From Streptomyces sp. ISL-43 (GTDB taxonomy: Bacteria > Actinomycetota > Actinomycetes > Streptomycetales > Streptomycetaceae): 64,000 nucleotides of DNA. Positions 51,018 through 60,129 of this stretch are shown here, one piece after another. Within the stretch, counting starts at the first letter, position 1, and each line of letters begins with the position of its first letter. The notes under the pieces are model-generated. The model had not been told where the DNA came from. It saw nothing but the letters and a program-made list of their open reading frames with translations, and did no database searches. A program made the position numbers and the translations under genes. The stretch lies in NCBI RefSeq assembly GCF_018614195.1, contig NZ_JAGGOT010000033.1, positions 1 through 64,000 of the forward strand. The letters are read 5' to 3'.

Positions 51018-51618
51018 GGCATTCCTCCTGTCAAGGCACGTCCTGGCGGCACTCGGTGTGCAGCCGTCGCCGCCGGCGGATCTCGGACGTGCTTCGGCGG
51101 TAAATATTGTGGTGAATGTGTTCGTTGGGAAAGTGAGGGAAGCGGCACGTATGAACAGCCGCATGGCCCAGTCGCCGGTGGACGTGCAAGGGCACGCCGA
51201 TACGGCGTCGGGTTCGGATAAGAAGGCGCAACTACCGGAAGGTGATCTTCTCGGGCCCAGTGGTCGGGCAAGGGTCGCGGAAACCGCAGACGTGCCGCGA
51301 AAGGCGTGCTGCCGCGCCGTGGCGCGGCTCGCGGGCCGCTACTGCAGTGCGTCAAGCGGGATCGGCGGCGTATACGCTCTAGGGCTACTGCCACTAGGCA
51401 CGCTGATCACCTCCCGCAATCCAGACGCGGTTTGTCCCGCGCCTCAAACACCGTAAACGACGAGCAATGCAATTACAAAGTCGGAGAAATGTGCATCGGC
51501 CCGACCCGGCCCGGAAAGAACCGGAACCCGCCGCTGGGAACCGCCGGCCCACCGGAACGGGGCCTCGGCGGCGCGATGTTCAGGTCCTTGGGCGCGGGCA
51601 CAGCCGACGGCCGGCCGG
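51018..51618. other. About 600 bp without a supported gene
   Basis: This lies upstream of the mini-CorA operon and should contain its promoter. Parts (51090-51130 and 51430-51510) are less GC-rich than the rest. One plus-strand frame starting at ATG 51151 is open for about 100 codons but shows no domain. Confidence 0.45.
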
Positions 51619-52117
51619 TCAGTCCAGTGCGGCCGGCTCCTCGGCCACGGCCCGGTAGGAATCCTTGACACCGGCCGGGTCGGAAAGGCGGTGGCGCTCC
51701 GGGCGGAGCGCGCCGAGATGCCGCACCTCGCACACCCTCCGCCGCCAGGTGCCGGGCTCGGTCTCGGCCGGGACCCCGTAGGCGTCGCACACAGACCGCT
51801 GACCCGGGGTCTTTACCGTTTGCCAAGTGATCTTAACGGCCAGTAGGTTTCTGCCACTTGATCTTGACCGGGGTGGGGGCGAGGTGGCTGTTGCCGCGTT
51901 GGCGTACGGCGATGCTGCCCTGTCGGCGTTCGAGCTCGACTCGTTGAGTCAGGTGAGCGCCTTCTGGGGTGGCGCTGGGCCAGAGCTGGAGCCGGCGGTT
52001 CGCGGCGGTCGATCCGGTGCGCGAGTTCCGCCGGGCCCAGGGCGGCCAGAAGGTTTCGCGGACCGGTACTCGGCTTCGGTCTGTCGTCGGTCGGCCCCTT
52101 CGGCGCTCCGCACCGCT
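51619..52117 (-). pseudogene. Two unassigned gene-end remnants
   Basis: The frame 51833-52117 ends with a coding-like C-terminus (LTQRVELERRQGSIAVRQRG, then VKIKWQKPTGR and a TAA stop) and has no start codon after its upstream TGA. A second short frame 51619-51792 reads VCDAYGVPAETEPGTWRRRV through AVAEEPAALD. Both have the residue balance of real proteins, but I do not recognise either. They may be pieces of two genes joined by a deletion. Confidence 0.3.
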
Positions 52118-52160
52118 TCAACTCCATGACGACATCGCACACCTCATTGGGATCACAACC

Positions 52161-53006
52161 ATGCCTACTCTCACTGCGCCTGACGGCACCGAGCTTGCCT
52201 ACCGTGTCCTCGGGGAGGGCGCCGGCGACCCCGTCGTCTGCCTGCCGGGCGGACCCATGCGGGACTCCGTCTACCTCGGCGACCTCGGTGGACTCCCCGC
52301 GCGCCGCCCGCTGATCGTGCCTGACCAGCGGGGCGCCGGACTGTCCGCGACGCCGGAAGACCCCGCCTCCTACCGCTGCGACCGCCTGGTCGGCGATGTC
52401 GAGGTGCTGCGCGAACACCTCGGCCTGGACCGCATGGACCTGCTCGCGCACTCCGCTGCCGCCAACCTCGCGGTGCGGTACGCGGAGCAGTACCCGCACC
52501 GCGTCGGGCGACTCGCCCTGATCACGCCCGGTACCGACGCCGTCGGCCTGGCAGTCACCGGTGAGGACCGGCGCAAGGTCGGGCGGCTCCGTGAGAACGA
52601 GCCCTGGTTCGCGTCGGCGTCGGCGGCCTTCGACGCCATCGACGTCGGCGAAGCCACGGCCGACGACTGGGTGACCATCGCACCGTTCCTCTACGGCCGT
52701 TGGGACGAGACCGCGCAGGCCCACCGGGCGGCCGAGGAAGCCCAGTGGAACGCGGCGGCGGCCGAAGTCTTCGGATCCGAGGGAGCCTTCGACCCGGGCG
52801 TCACCCGGGCGGTGATCGCCGCGCTCGACACGCCGGTCCTGGTCCTCGCCGGGGAGTTCGACCTGGCCTCGCCCCCGCACGTAGTGGCCCGCTTGGCTGA
52901 ACTGTTCCCGCGCGCCGAGTTCGTCGTCCAATCGGGCGCGGGCCACTACCCGTGGCTGGATGACGCCGACCGGTTCGTGTCGACCACCGTGAGCTTCCTG
53001 AACTGA
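52161..53006 (+). CDS. Alpha/beta hydrolase (proline iminopeptidase-like)
   Basis: A 281-residue cytoplasmic hydrolase. The oxyanion segment is LPGGPMRDSVYLGDL, the nucleophile elbow LAHSAAANLAVRYAEQYP (usually GxSxG, here H-S-A with Ala in place of Gly), the acid GEFDLASPP and the catalytic His GAGHYPWLDD. The nearest family is S33 peptidase/haloalkane-type hydrolases. The odd elbow could affect activity. No strong ribosome site precedes the ATG at 52161. The substrate is unknown. The remnants upstream are on the other strand. Confidence 0.82.
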   Translation: MPTLTAPDGTELAYRVLGEGAGDPVVCLPGGPMRDSVYLGDLGGLPARRPLIVPDQRGAGLSATPEDPASYRCDRLVGDVEVLREHLGLDRMDLLAHSAAANLAVRYAEQYPHRVGRLALITPGTDAVGLAVTGEDRRKVGRLRENEPWFASASAAFDAIDVGEATADDWVTIAPFLYGRWDETAQAHRAAEEAQWNAAAAEVFGSEGAFDPGVTRAVIAALDTPVLVLAGEFDLASPPHVVARLAELFPRAEFVVQSGAGHYPWLDDADRFVSTTVSFLN

Positions 53007-53292
53007 CATCCGAGTCCGGCCCGGCGGCCGGGCTGCTCCGCGGTGCGCGGACGAGGCCGGGCCGGGTGGGCGGGGTGCCTTGCAGACCCGGCGCGGGTCC
53101 CCGACCTCCCCACGGCCAAAAAGACCGCCGAGAAGAAGAGGGCATGACGCAGAAGTCGCCGCGCGCGCAGCGCATGAACGTCGCCGACCCCATGGGACAG
53201 GGCTGCGATCACCGGCCGCACCCGGGCAGGCCTACGGGCTACCTGCCCACAAGGCGATCCGGGCGGGACCTCGTGACGCGACAGGCTGCGAG

Positions 53293-54291
53293 TCAGTCGA
53301 AGTCGAAGGTGGCGACGACGGGGGCGTGGTCGGACTCCGGGTACTTGGTATCGGTGGCGAAGGCGATGGAGTCGTCGTGGAGGATCTCGTTGTGGATCTC
53401 TGAGCCGCGGTAGTGGGCGAGGAGGTTGCGGGTGACGAGCATGTGGTCGATCATCTGGCCGCGGCCGTGGTGGAAGAGGGTGTAGCGGGCCTCGCCCGGG
53501 ATGGTGCGCTCGATGGGGACCAGGACCCGGGTGGCGAGCTCGCCGTTGTTGGTGTCCTCGACGTTGCCGCAGATTGCCAGCACCGGGACTTCCTCCGGCT
53601 CGGCGTTGAAGTCACCGGCGACGATGATCCGGGCGTCCGGATCATCGTTGAGGATCTGGTCGACCAGGCGCCTGACTTCCAGGGCTTGGCTCATGCGCTT
53701 CATGGACGACAGGAAGCTGCCTTCGGCCCAGCCGTCGGCTGTGTGCCAGATGCCCTTGTCGGGGTCGGCCACCTGGCCGGGGATGTCGCTTGGGATCTTC
53801 GACTTCAGGTGCACGGTGATGACGTGCAGCAGGCGACCGGGTGCGGCGTGGTCGATGTCGATCTGAGCGTGCAGGATGGGCCGCTCGATGATGATCGGGA
53901 CCGGGGCCGCGTCGGGAGGCTGGGCGGTGAGCCGCTGGTAGCGGGGCTCGGCGACCAGATCGTTCTTCAGCTGCTGGTGCTTGATGACCGGCAGGTGGGT
54001 GGCGATCACCAGGTTGCGCAGTCTGAAGACCGCCTCGTCCGCGGCCTTGGTGCTGACCAAGGGTGCGCCGTCGAGATTGGTGCCCACCAGCAGCTCTTTC
54101 AGCGCGATCAGCTCGCGCGGCTGCGCGGGGCGCTCTTGGCCGTGGACTTCCTGGAAGCAGACGATGTCCGCCCGAAGCCGTGTGATCTGAGGCCTCATCA
54201 GCTCGATGCGGTCAGCCAGCGACGGGTGGTCCGTCGGGAGGGTCTCGTCGAAGTTCTCAAGGTTGAACGTGGCGATCCGGATCTGTGTCAC
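53293..54291 (-). CDS. EEP-family phosphoesterase/nuclease
   Basis: A 332-residue protein with a complete endonuclease/exonuclease/phosphatase domain: IRIATFNLEN (Asn), ADIVCFQEVHG (Glu), LLHVITVHLKSK, ARIIVAGDFNAEPEEVP (Asp-Asn) and the final ESDHAPVVATF (Asp-His). No signal peptide or membrane segment is seen. It could be a nuclease or a phosphatase of small phosphates. The length is typical for the family. The gene is alone on its strand, 150 bp upstream of the WYL gene end. Confidence 0.88.
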   Translation of the reverse strand: MTQIRIATFNLENFDETLPTDHPSLADRIELMRPQITRLRADIVCFQEVHGQERPAQPRELIALKELLVGTNLDGAPLVSTKAADEAVFRLRNLVIATHLPVIKHQQLKNDLVAEPRYQRLTAQPPDAAPVPIIIERPILHAQIDIDHAAPGRLLHVITVHLKSKIPSDIPGQVADPDKGIWHTADGWAEGSFLSSMKRMSQALEVRRLVDQILNDDPDARIIVAGDFNAEPEEVPVLAICGNVEDTNNGELATRVLVPIERTIPGEARYTLFHHGRGQMIDHMLVTRNLLAHYRGSEIHNEILHDDSIAFATDTKYPESDHAPVVATFDFD

Positions 54292-54443
54292 AGGTGCCCC
54301 CAGGGCTCGCTACTGCCGGGATGTGCAGCGTAAACAGAGCTGCTGACGGTGGAGGTCAGGCGCGCTCGGCGTTCCGCCGACTGCCGGGCACGCGTGAGCC
54401 GCCCGGGCCCCGTCGCTGCCGCTCCGTTGGTACCGGTAGAGGT

Positions 54444-55439
54444 TCAGTTCGTCCGTGCGGACGGACGTGGTGCAGCTTCGTAGCGGGTGGCGATTGCGGC
54501 GGCGCGACTGCGCAGGGAGGTGCGCAACGACTGCGGGGCCAGGGCTTCCGCGTCCGTGCTGAGCTGCCACAGCGCCCATTCGGCGTGTCGTGAATCCTGG
54601 AAGGTCACCTCCAGCCGCAGCCAGCCGTCTGCGTCGGGTTCTTCCGCCCGGACGGCCAGCGCGGTGTTCAGCAGCTCCTCCCGCCGCGCAGGGTCAACCC
54701 GTACCAGCACGGTGATGTGGTCGCCGCCGGAGAGAAACTGCGCGGAGCGTTCCCGCCAGATCCGGTCCAGATCGACCCGGTTCGGTCGCTGTGCCGTCTC
54801 GAGGAGTTCCTCGGCGGCCAAGACCCGGGACAGGCGGTAGGTGCGGTCCGCGCCCGATCTCGTGGCCAGCAAGTAGCCCTGGTCGCGTACGGTGACCAGG
54901 CCGATCGGGTCCACCGTGCGCCACTTCGGAGTCTGGTCCACGGCCGCGTAGTGGATGCGCAGCTTGTGTCCGGCGAGCACCGCGCGCCGGACCTCGATCA
55001 TTGTGGTGTCGGGTACCTGCTCGGTGACCAGCCGACGTGAGAGCAGGTCGGCCTCCGGGTCGACGAGAAATCGCTGGGCCGCGTCGCTCGCGGTGGCCCG
55101 GTGGCTTTCGGGCAGCGCGTCGACCACCTTCCGCATGGCCGAAGCGAGCGCCGAGCCGAGGCCGAATGCCTGCTCGCCGCGCCCTGAGCCGGCGGCCAGC
55201 AAGGCAAGGGCCTCGTCGTGGTTCAGACCGGTGAGCTCGGTCCGGAAGCCGGGCGACAACACGAAACCGCCGTGCCTGCCGCGTTCGGCGTAGACCGGGA
55301 CGCCGGCCGCGGACAGCGCCTCGATGTCGCGCAGCACGGTGCGGGTGGATACCTCCAGCTCCCGGGCCAGCGTGTCCGCATTCAGCCGACCGCGCTGACG
55401 CAGCAGCAGCACCAGCGAGACCAACCGGTCAGCGCGCAT
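54444..55439 (-). CDS. WYL-domain transcriptional regulator
   Basis: A 331-residue regulator. The N-terminal winged helix is RLVSLVLLLRQRGRLNADTLARELEVSTRTVLRDIEALSAAGVPVYAERGRHGGFVL in outline, the hallmark of DeoR/WYL regulators. The ligand-sensing WYL part spans about 140-220 (RRAVLAGHKLRIHYAAVDQ, VDPIGLVTVRDQGYLLA), and a WCX C-terminal domain ends it. It is divergent from the RidA-type gene, a common pairing, and probably controls it. The ligand may be a nucleotide or nucleic acid. Confidence 0.92.
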   Translation of the reverse strand: MRADRLVSLVLLLRQRGRLNADTLARELEVSTRTVLRDIEALSAAGVPVYAERGRHGGFVLSPGFRTELTGLNHDEALALLAAGSGRGEQAFGLGSALASAMRKVVDALPESHRATASDAAQRFLVDPEADLLSRRLVTEQVPDTTMIEVRRAVLAGHKLRIHYAAVDQTPKWRTVDPIGLVTVRDQGYLLATRSGADRTYRLSRVLAAEELLETAQRPNRVDLDRIWRERSAQFLSGGDHITVLVRVDPARREELLNTALAVRAEEPDADGWLRLEVTFQDSRHAEWALWQLSTDAEALAPQSLRTSLRSRAAAIATRYEAAPRPSARTN

Positions 55440-55569
55440 ACGAGAACTCTATCGAAATACATGACTAAGGGTGTCGTGATTTGTTGCGAGGCTCGTCAAC
55501 ACGACGTCGAAGCCGGCTGCTACCGAGCCGATGGACGTACGTACTCCCAATGGATCGAATGGAGCTGAC

Positions 55570-55971
55570 GTGGCAATGGAACGAACAGCGGTCAACCCGG
55601 TGACATGGTCGGTGGAGATGGGATTCAACCAGGGTGAGGTCGTCTCCGGTCACACCCGGACCCTGTACATCTCGGGGCAGACCGCGATGAGCGGCGACGG
55701 CAAGCCCCAGCACGACGGTGACATGGCGGCGCAGTTGACGCTGAGCATCGACAACCTGGAGGCCGTGCTCGGTGAGGCCGGAATGTCTCTCGCGTACCTC
55801 GTGCGGCTCAACGTCTACACGACCGACGTCGATCTGCTCTTCCAGCACTACGGCGGGCTGGCGGCGCGGTTGGGCGCCGCCGGGGTGGCGCCGACCACCA
55901 CGATGCTCGGGGTGACGCGACTGGCGATCCCCGGCCAGATGGTCGAGCTCGAGGGTACCGCCGTCGCGTGA
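55570..55971 (+). CDS. RidA/YjgF-family protein
   Basis: A 133-residue protein of the Rid family: NQGEVVSGHTRTLYISGQTAMSGDGKPQHDGDMAAQLTLSIDNLEAVLGEAGMSLAYLVRLNVYTTD in outline. RidA hydrolyses reactive enamines or imines made by PLP enzymes. The key Arg (RLNVYTTD) is present, but the final Cys/Glu residues differ from E. coli RidA, so it may belong to another Rid subgroup. GGAG lies 5 bp before GTG 55570, which is preferred to ATG 55576. The gene is divergent from the WYL regulator. A strong hairpin follows. Confidence 0.88.
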   Translation: MAMERTAVNPVTWSVEMGFNQGEVVSGHTRTLYISGQTAMSGDGKPQHDGDMAAQLTLSIDNLEAVLGEAGMSLAYLVRLNVYTTDVDLLFQHYGGLAARLGAAGVAPTTTMLGVTRLAIPGQMVELEGTAVA

Positions 55972-55986
55972 TGCGACCTCGCCGCC

Positions 55987-56025
55987 CCTGCTACTCGTGC
56001 CGGTTGAACCGGCACGAGTGGCAGG
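55987..56025 (+). terminator. Terminator after the RidA-type gene
   Basis: The arms 55987-56005 and 56007-56025 pair over 19 bp with one G-T pair, leaving a very tight turn. It begins 16 bp after the RidA stop. Confidence 0.8.
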
Positions 56026-56146
56026 CCACTCCGGCTGCAGGCGGCCGTCGCCCATGTCCGGATCGCCTACGAGCACCAGGGAACGGGTGGGAGGGAAGAT
56101 CGTGATTCTCTCGGCTCGCCTCGGTGCCAGGACTACTGTCGCGAAC

Positions 56147-56794
56147 ATGGTCGAACACGATGCCCTCTGTGCCACCCGCGAGGCTTACGACGCTGCCGCC
56201 CCCCTCTATGCGCAGCTGTTCCGCGACACGCTGCGTGACAGTCCCCTGGACCGCGCGATCTTGGGTGTCTTCGCCGAGGCCGTACGTGCGAGTGGGGACG
56301 GTCAGGTCGCGGACCTGGGGTGTGGGCCTGGCCATATCACCGCTTATCTGGACGAGCTGGGGCTGTCGGCGTTTGGCGTCGACGCCTCTCCCACGATGAT
56401 CAAGTTGGCTCGAGAGGCCTATCCGGGCCTGCGGTTCGACGTGGGCTCGATGGCCGCGTTGAACATCGCTGACGGCGCGCTCGGCGGCGCACTCTCACGT
56501 TGGTCCATCATCCACACTCCGCCGCAGGAACTCCCCGTCATCCTGGCGGAGTTCCACCGCGTGCTGGCACCTGGAGGCCACCTTCTGGTCGGCTTCTCGG
56601 CAAGCGATGGTCCGTCTCACCCGACACAGGTCTTCGATCACACGGTCGCGCCGGCCTACCGGTGGTGGCCTGATCGCCTCGCCGCGATGCTGCGCGAGTC
56701 CGGGTTGACCGAAGTGGCCCGGATGGTTCGTGAGCCTCAGCCCGCAGACCGACGGCAGTTCAAGGAGATTCAACTGCTCGCCCGCAAAGCCTAA
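56147..56794 (+). CDS. SAM-dependent methyltransferase
   Basis: A 215-residue class I methyltransferase. Motif I is VADLGCGPGHITAYLDELG, followed by VDASPTMIKLAREAYPGLRFDVGSM, a typical motif II/III run, and PPQELPVILAEFHRVLAPGGHLLVGF (the post-motif). The substrate cannot be inferred. No ribosome site precedes the ATG at 56147, but TACTGT at 56133-56138 would be a good -10 box for a leaderless mRNA. The frame is open further upstream but lacks features. Confidence 0.88.
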   Translation: MVEHDALCATREAYDAAAPLYAQLFRDTLRDSPLDRAILGVFAEAVRASGDGQVADLGCGPGHITAYLDELGLSAFGVDASPTMIKLAREAYPGLRFDVGSMAALNIADGALGGALSRWSIIHTPPQELPVILAEFHRVLAPGGHLLVGFSASDGPSHPTQVFDHTVAPAYRWWPDRLAAMLRESGLTEVARMVREPQPADRRQFKEIQLLARKA

Positions 56795-57106
56795 GGGCTG
56801 TCTGGTCGAACGCGCGAGCGCATCCAAACCGGCTTGCCCAACGACAGCAGCCGGCCTCGGAGGAATAGCCCGAGCTGGCGGGCACCCGGCAGGCCGAGGA
56901 GGGGGTGGGCCTGCCGGGTGCATGGCACGGGCCGGTCCTGTCACCGGGACCCGGATGCCACGAGGTGCCGCAGAAAATCCGCCGACGCCAGGGGAAGCGC
57001 CAGTGCACGGTCTGGGCACTCACCCCTCTCAACGACGCGGAACGGAAACGGTTCTGCATGGACCTACGGGGTCGATGCGCGAGAACCAGCCCGGGGTTGG
57101 GCCCGC
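56795..57106. other. Intergenic region between convergent genes
   Basis: About 310 bp between the methyltransferase and the next minus-strand gene. No gene or strong hairpin stands out. Confidence 0.5.
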
Positions 57107-58024
57107 TCAGCCTCTTTGGATGCCCTCTGTGTCTTGAAGGACGAGCTCGAGGTCATCGGCTACCGCGACGACAAGACCTGAAGGGTGCCGTCCAACTGCC
57201 AGATACCAGGATCCCGGCAGGAGCTGGTCCCCAGGGGGCGGGGAAGCCTCGCCCTCCAGCGTGTACAGCTGACGTGGCGTCGGCACCGCGAACCAGAACG
57301 TCTCGAACGGCTCGGGGACGGGAGCCGGCATGCTCATGCGTAGATGTTCCGGGACCGCCTCTCGGCGCCGAGGCCGCAGGTCCGGCTGGTATGCCTGTGC
57401 GCGGCTGAGGTAGTCGGGGGGCTGGGACTGTGGCTGCGGCGCGCTGAGGTGGCTGGCGAGGCGCCGGGGTTGCTGGGCCTGCTCGGGGGGAGTGGGTATG
57501 CGGCCCGTGAGCAGGTTGGTCTGCCGGACGAAGGTTTCGTTCATGTCGGCGGCGCCGTCGCGTACCAGCGCCAGCAGCATGTCGGTTTGCCCGGGCCGTC
57601 CGATCACTTCATAGAGGACCAGAGCTTCCCGGAGGGTCCACGTCGCACGAGTCAGGGGGGAGTCCATGCGCGCCGGCGCTTCGGCGAAGGGGATGTCGGG
57701 GATCGCCGCGAGGCGGAAGAGGGCGCTGGTGACATCACCGAGGAGTGTTTGCACCGTGGTGTCGAAGGCGGCCACCTGCACAGGCCGGTTGTGCGCCAGG
57801 TCTTGAATCGCGAGTTCCATGAACAGTGCCCAGGCCCGGGTGGCGATGCGGGCGGTGGAGGTGGTCTCCAGGGCGAGTTCGAGCGCCCGGGCCTTCTGCT
57901 CGGCGGCTGCGGTCGCCGAGGTGGTCTTGTGCGCCCCACGTTGCAGGCGGCCGGCGCTCCAAGCGCCGATCGTCGCACCTCCCAGTCCGCCCAGCACTCC
58001 GTATATCGCTTCAAGAGCAGCCAT
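57107..58024 (-). CDS. Membrane-anchored protein of unknown function
   Basis: A 305-residue protein. An N-terminal Gly/Ala-rich segment (LEAIYGVLGGLGGATIGAWSAG, about residues 4-25) looks like a membrane anchor. A helical region follows (about 30-170, with EQKARALELALETTSTARIATRAWALFMELAIQDLAHNRP). Then a Pro/Gln-rich linker and a compact C-terminal part (PFETFWFAVPTPRQLYTLEGEA, PGSWYLAVGRHPSGLVV). No family comes to mind. GGGGG precedes the ATG. It may belong to mobile or defence gene sets, but nothing in the neighbourhood confirms that. Confidence 0.65.
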   Translation of the reverse strand: MAALEAIYGVLGGLGGATIGAWSAGRLQRGAHKTTSATAAAEQKARALELALETTSTARIATRAWALFMELAIQDLAHNRPVQVAAFDTTVQTLLGDVTSALFRLAAIPDIPFAEAPARMDSPLTRATWTLREALVLYEVIGRPGQTDMLLALVRDGAADMNETFVRQTNLLTGRIPTPPEQAQQPRRLASHLSAPQPQSQPPDYLSRAQAYQPDLRPRRREAVPEHLRMSMPAPVPEPFETFWFAVPTPRQLYTLEGEASPPPGDQLLPGSWYLAVGRHPSGLVVAVADDLELVLQDTEGIQRG

Positions 58025-58329
58025 CGGTATCCCCCCTCGCCCCGCGGTCCCGTAGGCGGGGCTGGGAACACGATCACGCTACCGGTCGTACCTCCGTTGG
58101 TGGGCGCCGTCCGGGTAACTGGGAAGAGACCCTGTCGCGCGGCCCTTACGGACGCTGAGGGAGGACCCGGCCATGCCACGGCTGACGGGTGTGCTCTTCC
58201 CCGACGCTACGAACTGCGGTCCGCGACCCCGCCAAGACCCGACCACGGATGTGGAGGCGTACTGGCGCGGCGGAGCCCCCCGTTGCACTCAAGGCGGTTT
58301 CCAGGGGGCTCCGCCGCGTCAGGGCCGGC
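58025..58329. other. About 305 bp with no gene
   Basis: This stretch separates the membrane-anchored protein gene from the lectin gene end. Nothing else was seen. Confidence 0.5.
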
Positions 58330-58761
58330 TCAGCAGGCGCCGGAGATGGGCGTGTGGCCGGCGTAGACGCGGCCGACCGAGTTGATGTCGACGGTCTGGC
58401 CCGGGAGGCCCATGGTGTGGCTGGCCCACACGGCCTGGCCCCACGGGTTGTAGACGACGAAGTTCCCGTCGTACTGGTAGATCGCGTAGTTGCCCCACCC
58501 GGTGTTGGTGTTGGACGCCCAGCACACGGCCGTGTGTTGTCCGGAGCTGTTGGTCTTGTACTCCACCAGGTTGCCGTCGGTCTGCATGACCAGACGCCAA
58601 CCGACACGCGAGATGGACTCACCCGGCTCGAGGGTCTCCCCCCGGTAGAGCCGGTCACCGTACTGGTGCGCGGACGCGGTTCCGGCGCCCGCGAGCAGTG
58701 CGCCCATGACGGCGGTGAAGGCCAGTGCTCCCGTGGTGACGCGGCGCAGTGTTGTGTTCAA
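58330..58761 (-). CDS. Secreted bulb-type mannose lectin
   Basis: A 143-residue exported lectin starting with TTG, with AGGAGGGG 6 bp upstream. The signal (LAFTAVMGALLAGAGTASA) is cut near residue 31. The B-lectin fold shows two QxDxNxVxY-type sites: MQTDGNLVEY and YQYDGNFVVY, which bind mannose. A final Cys pairs with CWASN. Such lectins bind mannan on fungal or other cells, so the protein may help the strain attach to or attack fungi. Confidence 0.88.
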   Translation of the reverse strand: MNTTLRRVTTGALAFTAVMGALLAGAGTASAHQYGDRLYRGETLEPGESISRVGWRLVMQTDGNLVEYKTNSSGQHTAVCWASNTNTGWGNYAIYQYDGNFVVYNPWGQAVWASHTMGLPGQTVDINSVGRVYAGHTPISGAC

Positions 58762-59002
58762 GACGATCCCCTCCTGATTTTGCGGGAGGCTCCTTCAGCC
58801 CCCGGTTGTGATGTTCAGCCGTCTCGGGGCACCGCGCGATGGTTTCGGTCTCCACCGAAAGGTGCCCGGCGCCGGGTCAGGCCGACACGGTCTGGAGGAA
58901 GGTGCTCACGCGGTTGTCGATGCGCCGGAGCACACCAGGCTGAAGTACTTCGTCTCCGCCCCGCACAGCCGGCGCGCTTCGACCAGCCGTGTACGCCGCT
59001 GC

Positions 59003-59260
59003 TCAGCTGTGGGGAGGGCCGGGCAGCCTACGGAGTTCGAGCAGAGCCACCGCGACCTTCACTGCGGTCGAAATCGTCAGGGCCTGCAGAAACGGCATAC
59101 CCATGAGCCACAGGGCCACCATCATGACGGTGAGCACCAAGAATGCCGGTAGCAGATTGGTTCGCCTGAGCGCGGTCCGCAGGTGTCCGGCCCTGCTCCG
59201 ATGCTGATCCACCGTACCGATCGGGCGCGCGGTGACGCCTTCCTCCTCGGATTGCGGCAT
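59003..59260 (-). CDS. Small membrane protein (85 residues)
   Basis: A short protein with a charged N-terminus, then two hydrophobic segments (NLLPAFLVLTVMMVALWLMGM and ALTISTAVKVAVALLEL, about residues 35-75). GGCAACAGCTC before the ATG gives only a weak ribosome site. No family is recognised. Its 5' half overlaps the 3' end of the next protein gene in another frame, a sign of a frameshift or stop change in one of them. Confidence 0.55.
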   Translation of the reverse strand: MPQSEEEGVTARPIGTVDQHRSRAGHLRTALRRTNLLPAFLVLTVMMVALWLMGMPFLQALTISTAVKVAVALLELRRLPGPPHS

Positions 59261-59943
59261 GAGCTGTTGCCTTCCCTCGTGTTCGTCTCCGGCAATGAGT
59301 CTTGGGTGCGCCCCGGCGGACTGCCACTGCTGCTACTCGTGCCCGCCGCCATCCGAGGTACAGGTTCAGGGGGATGGGGGCGGGGCGGCTTCGGCCGGGT
59401 GGTACCGGGAAGGCAGACGACTGCCGGGTTGTACGTCCCGAACGTTCCCGAGGGGTTCTTCTTCCAGAGCCACAGGTGCAGGGCGTAGTGGACGGGCTGG
59501 CCGGGGAAGTGGCCGAGATGCGGGCCGGTGAAGGGGCGGCCGAACAGCTTCGGGCGGTCGTCGTCCGTCCCCGTGTCCTGGTCGCGGTCGTAGACGAGCC
59601 ACTGGACGCCGACGAGGCGTTTGCGCCCGAGCGCGTCGTCCTCGTAGTAGAGCGCGGCGGGCTTCGCGGGGTCGACGGAGTTGTCGTACGCGTGGTTGAA
59701 GTGCGGGTAGCCGAGAGCGCCCGATCCCGCCCGGTCCTCGATGCAGTACTTGTCCGGCACGTAGCCCGCCTTCACCGCGGCGGCATGCCGCTGGAACGGG
59801 GCGGTCGCGCGGTAGACGGTCGCGCGGTCGGCGCTTGCCCTGCCGGTGTCGATGCCGGCAGGGGACGCGGAGGCCGGGGCGGCGACGGCCGCCAGGGCGA
59901 GAGCGGCGGTCGCTGCGAGGGCCGGGGTGGGATTGCGGACCAT
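59122..59943 (-). CDS. Conserved secreted protein, possibly extended by a frameshift
   Basis: A 273-residue exported protein. The signal ends near residue 26 (LAAVAAPASA). The conserved part (about 40-200) includes ATAPFQRHAAAVKAGYVPDKYCIE, ALYYEDDALGRKRLVGVQWLVYD and GQPVHYALHLWLWKKNPSGTFGTYNP, a pattern found in unrelated bacteria but without known activity. After PKPPRPHPPEPV the sequence turns low-complexity and overlaps the small membrane-protein gene, so the true C-terminus was probably near residue 215. GAGGAG lies before the ATG. Confidence 0.65.
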   Translation of the reverse strand: MVRNPTPALAATAALALAAVAAPASASPAGIDTGRASADRATVYRATAPFQRHAAAVKAGYVPDKYCIEDRAGSGALGYPHFNHAYDNSVDPAKPAALYYEDDALGRKRLVGVQWLVYDRDQDTGTDDDRPKLFGRPFTGPHLGHFPGQPVHYALHLWLWKKNPSGTFGTYNPAVVCLPGTTRPKPPRPHPPEPVPRMAAGTSSSSGSPPGRTQDSLPETNTREGNSSCRNPRRKASPRARSVRWISIGAGPDTCGPRSGEPICYRHSWCSPS

Positions 59944-60129
59944 GCGCGGACTCCTCGGTGGTGGGCTCGTAGCGAGCAGGATGTCCCCCGCCCGTCGTCC
60001 CCGCCACACGGCCGGACCGGACGGCTGACCCCCTGCCTCGAACGAACCAAGGACCGTTTCGCGAGCGGTCCGCGCGGGGAACCGGTGTGTCCAGTCCACA
60101 GAACACCGATGCCACGGAGGACGCGGAAC

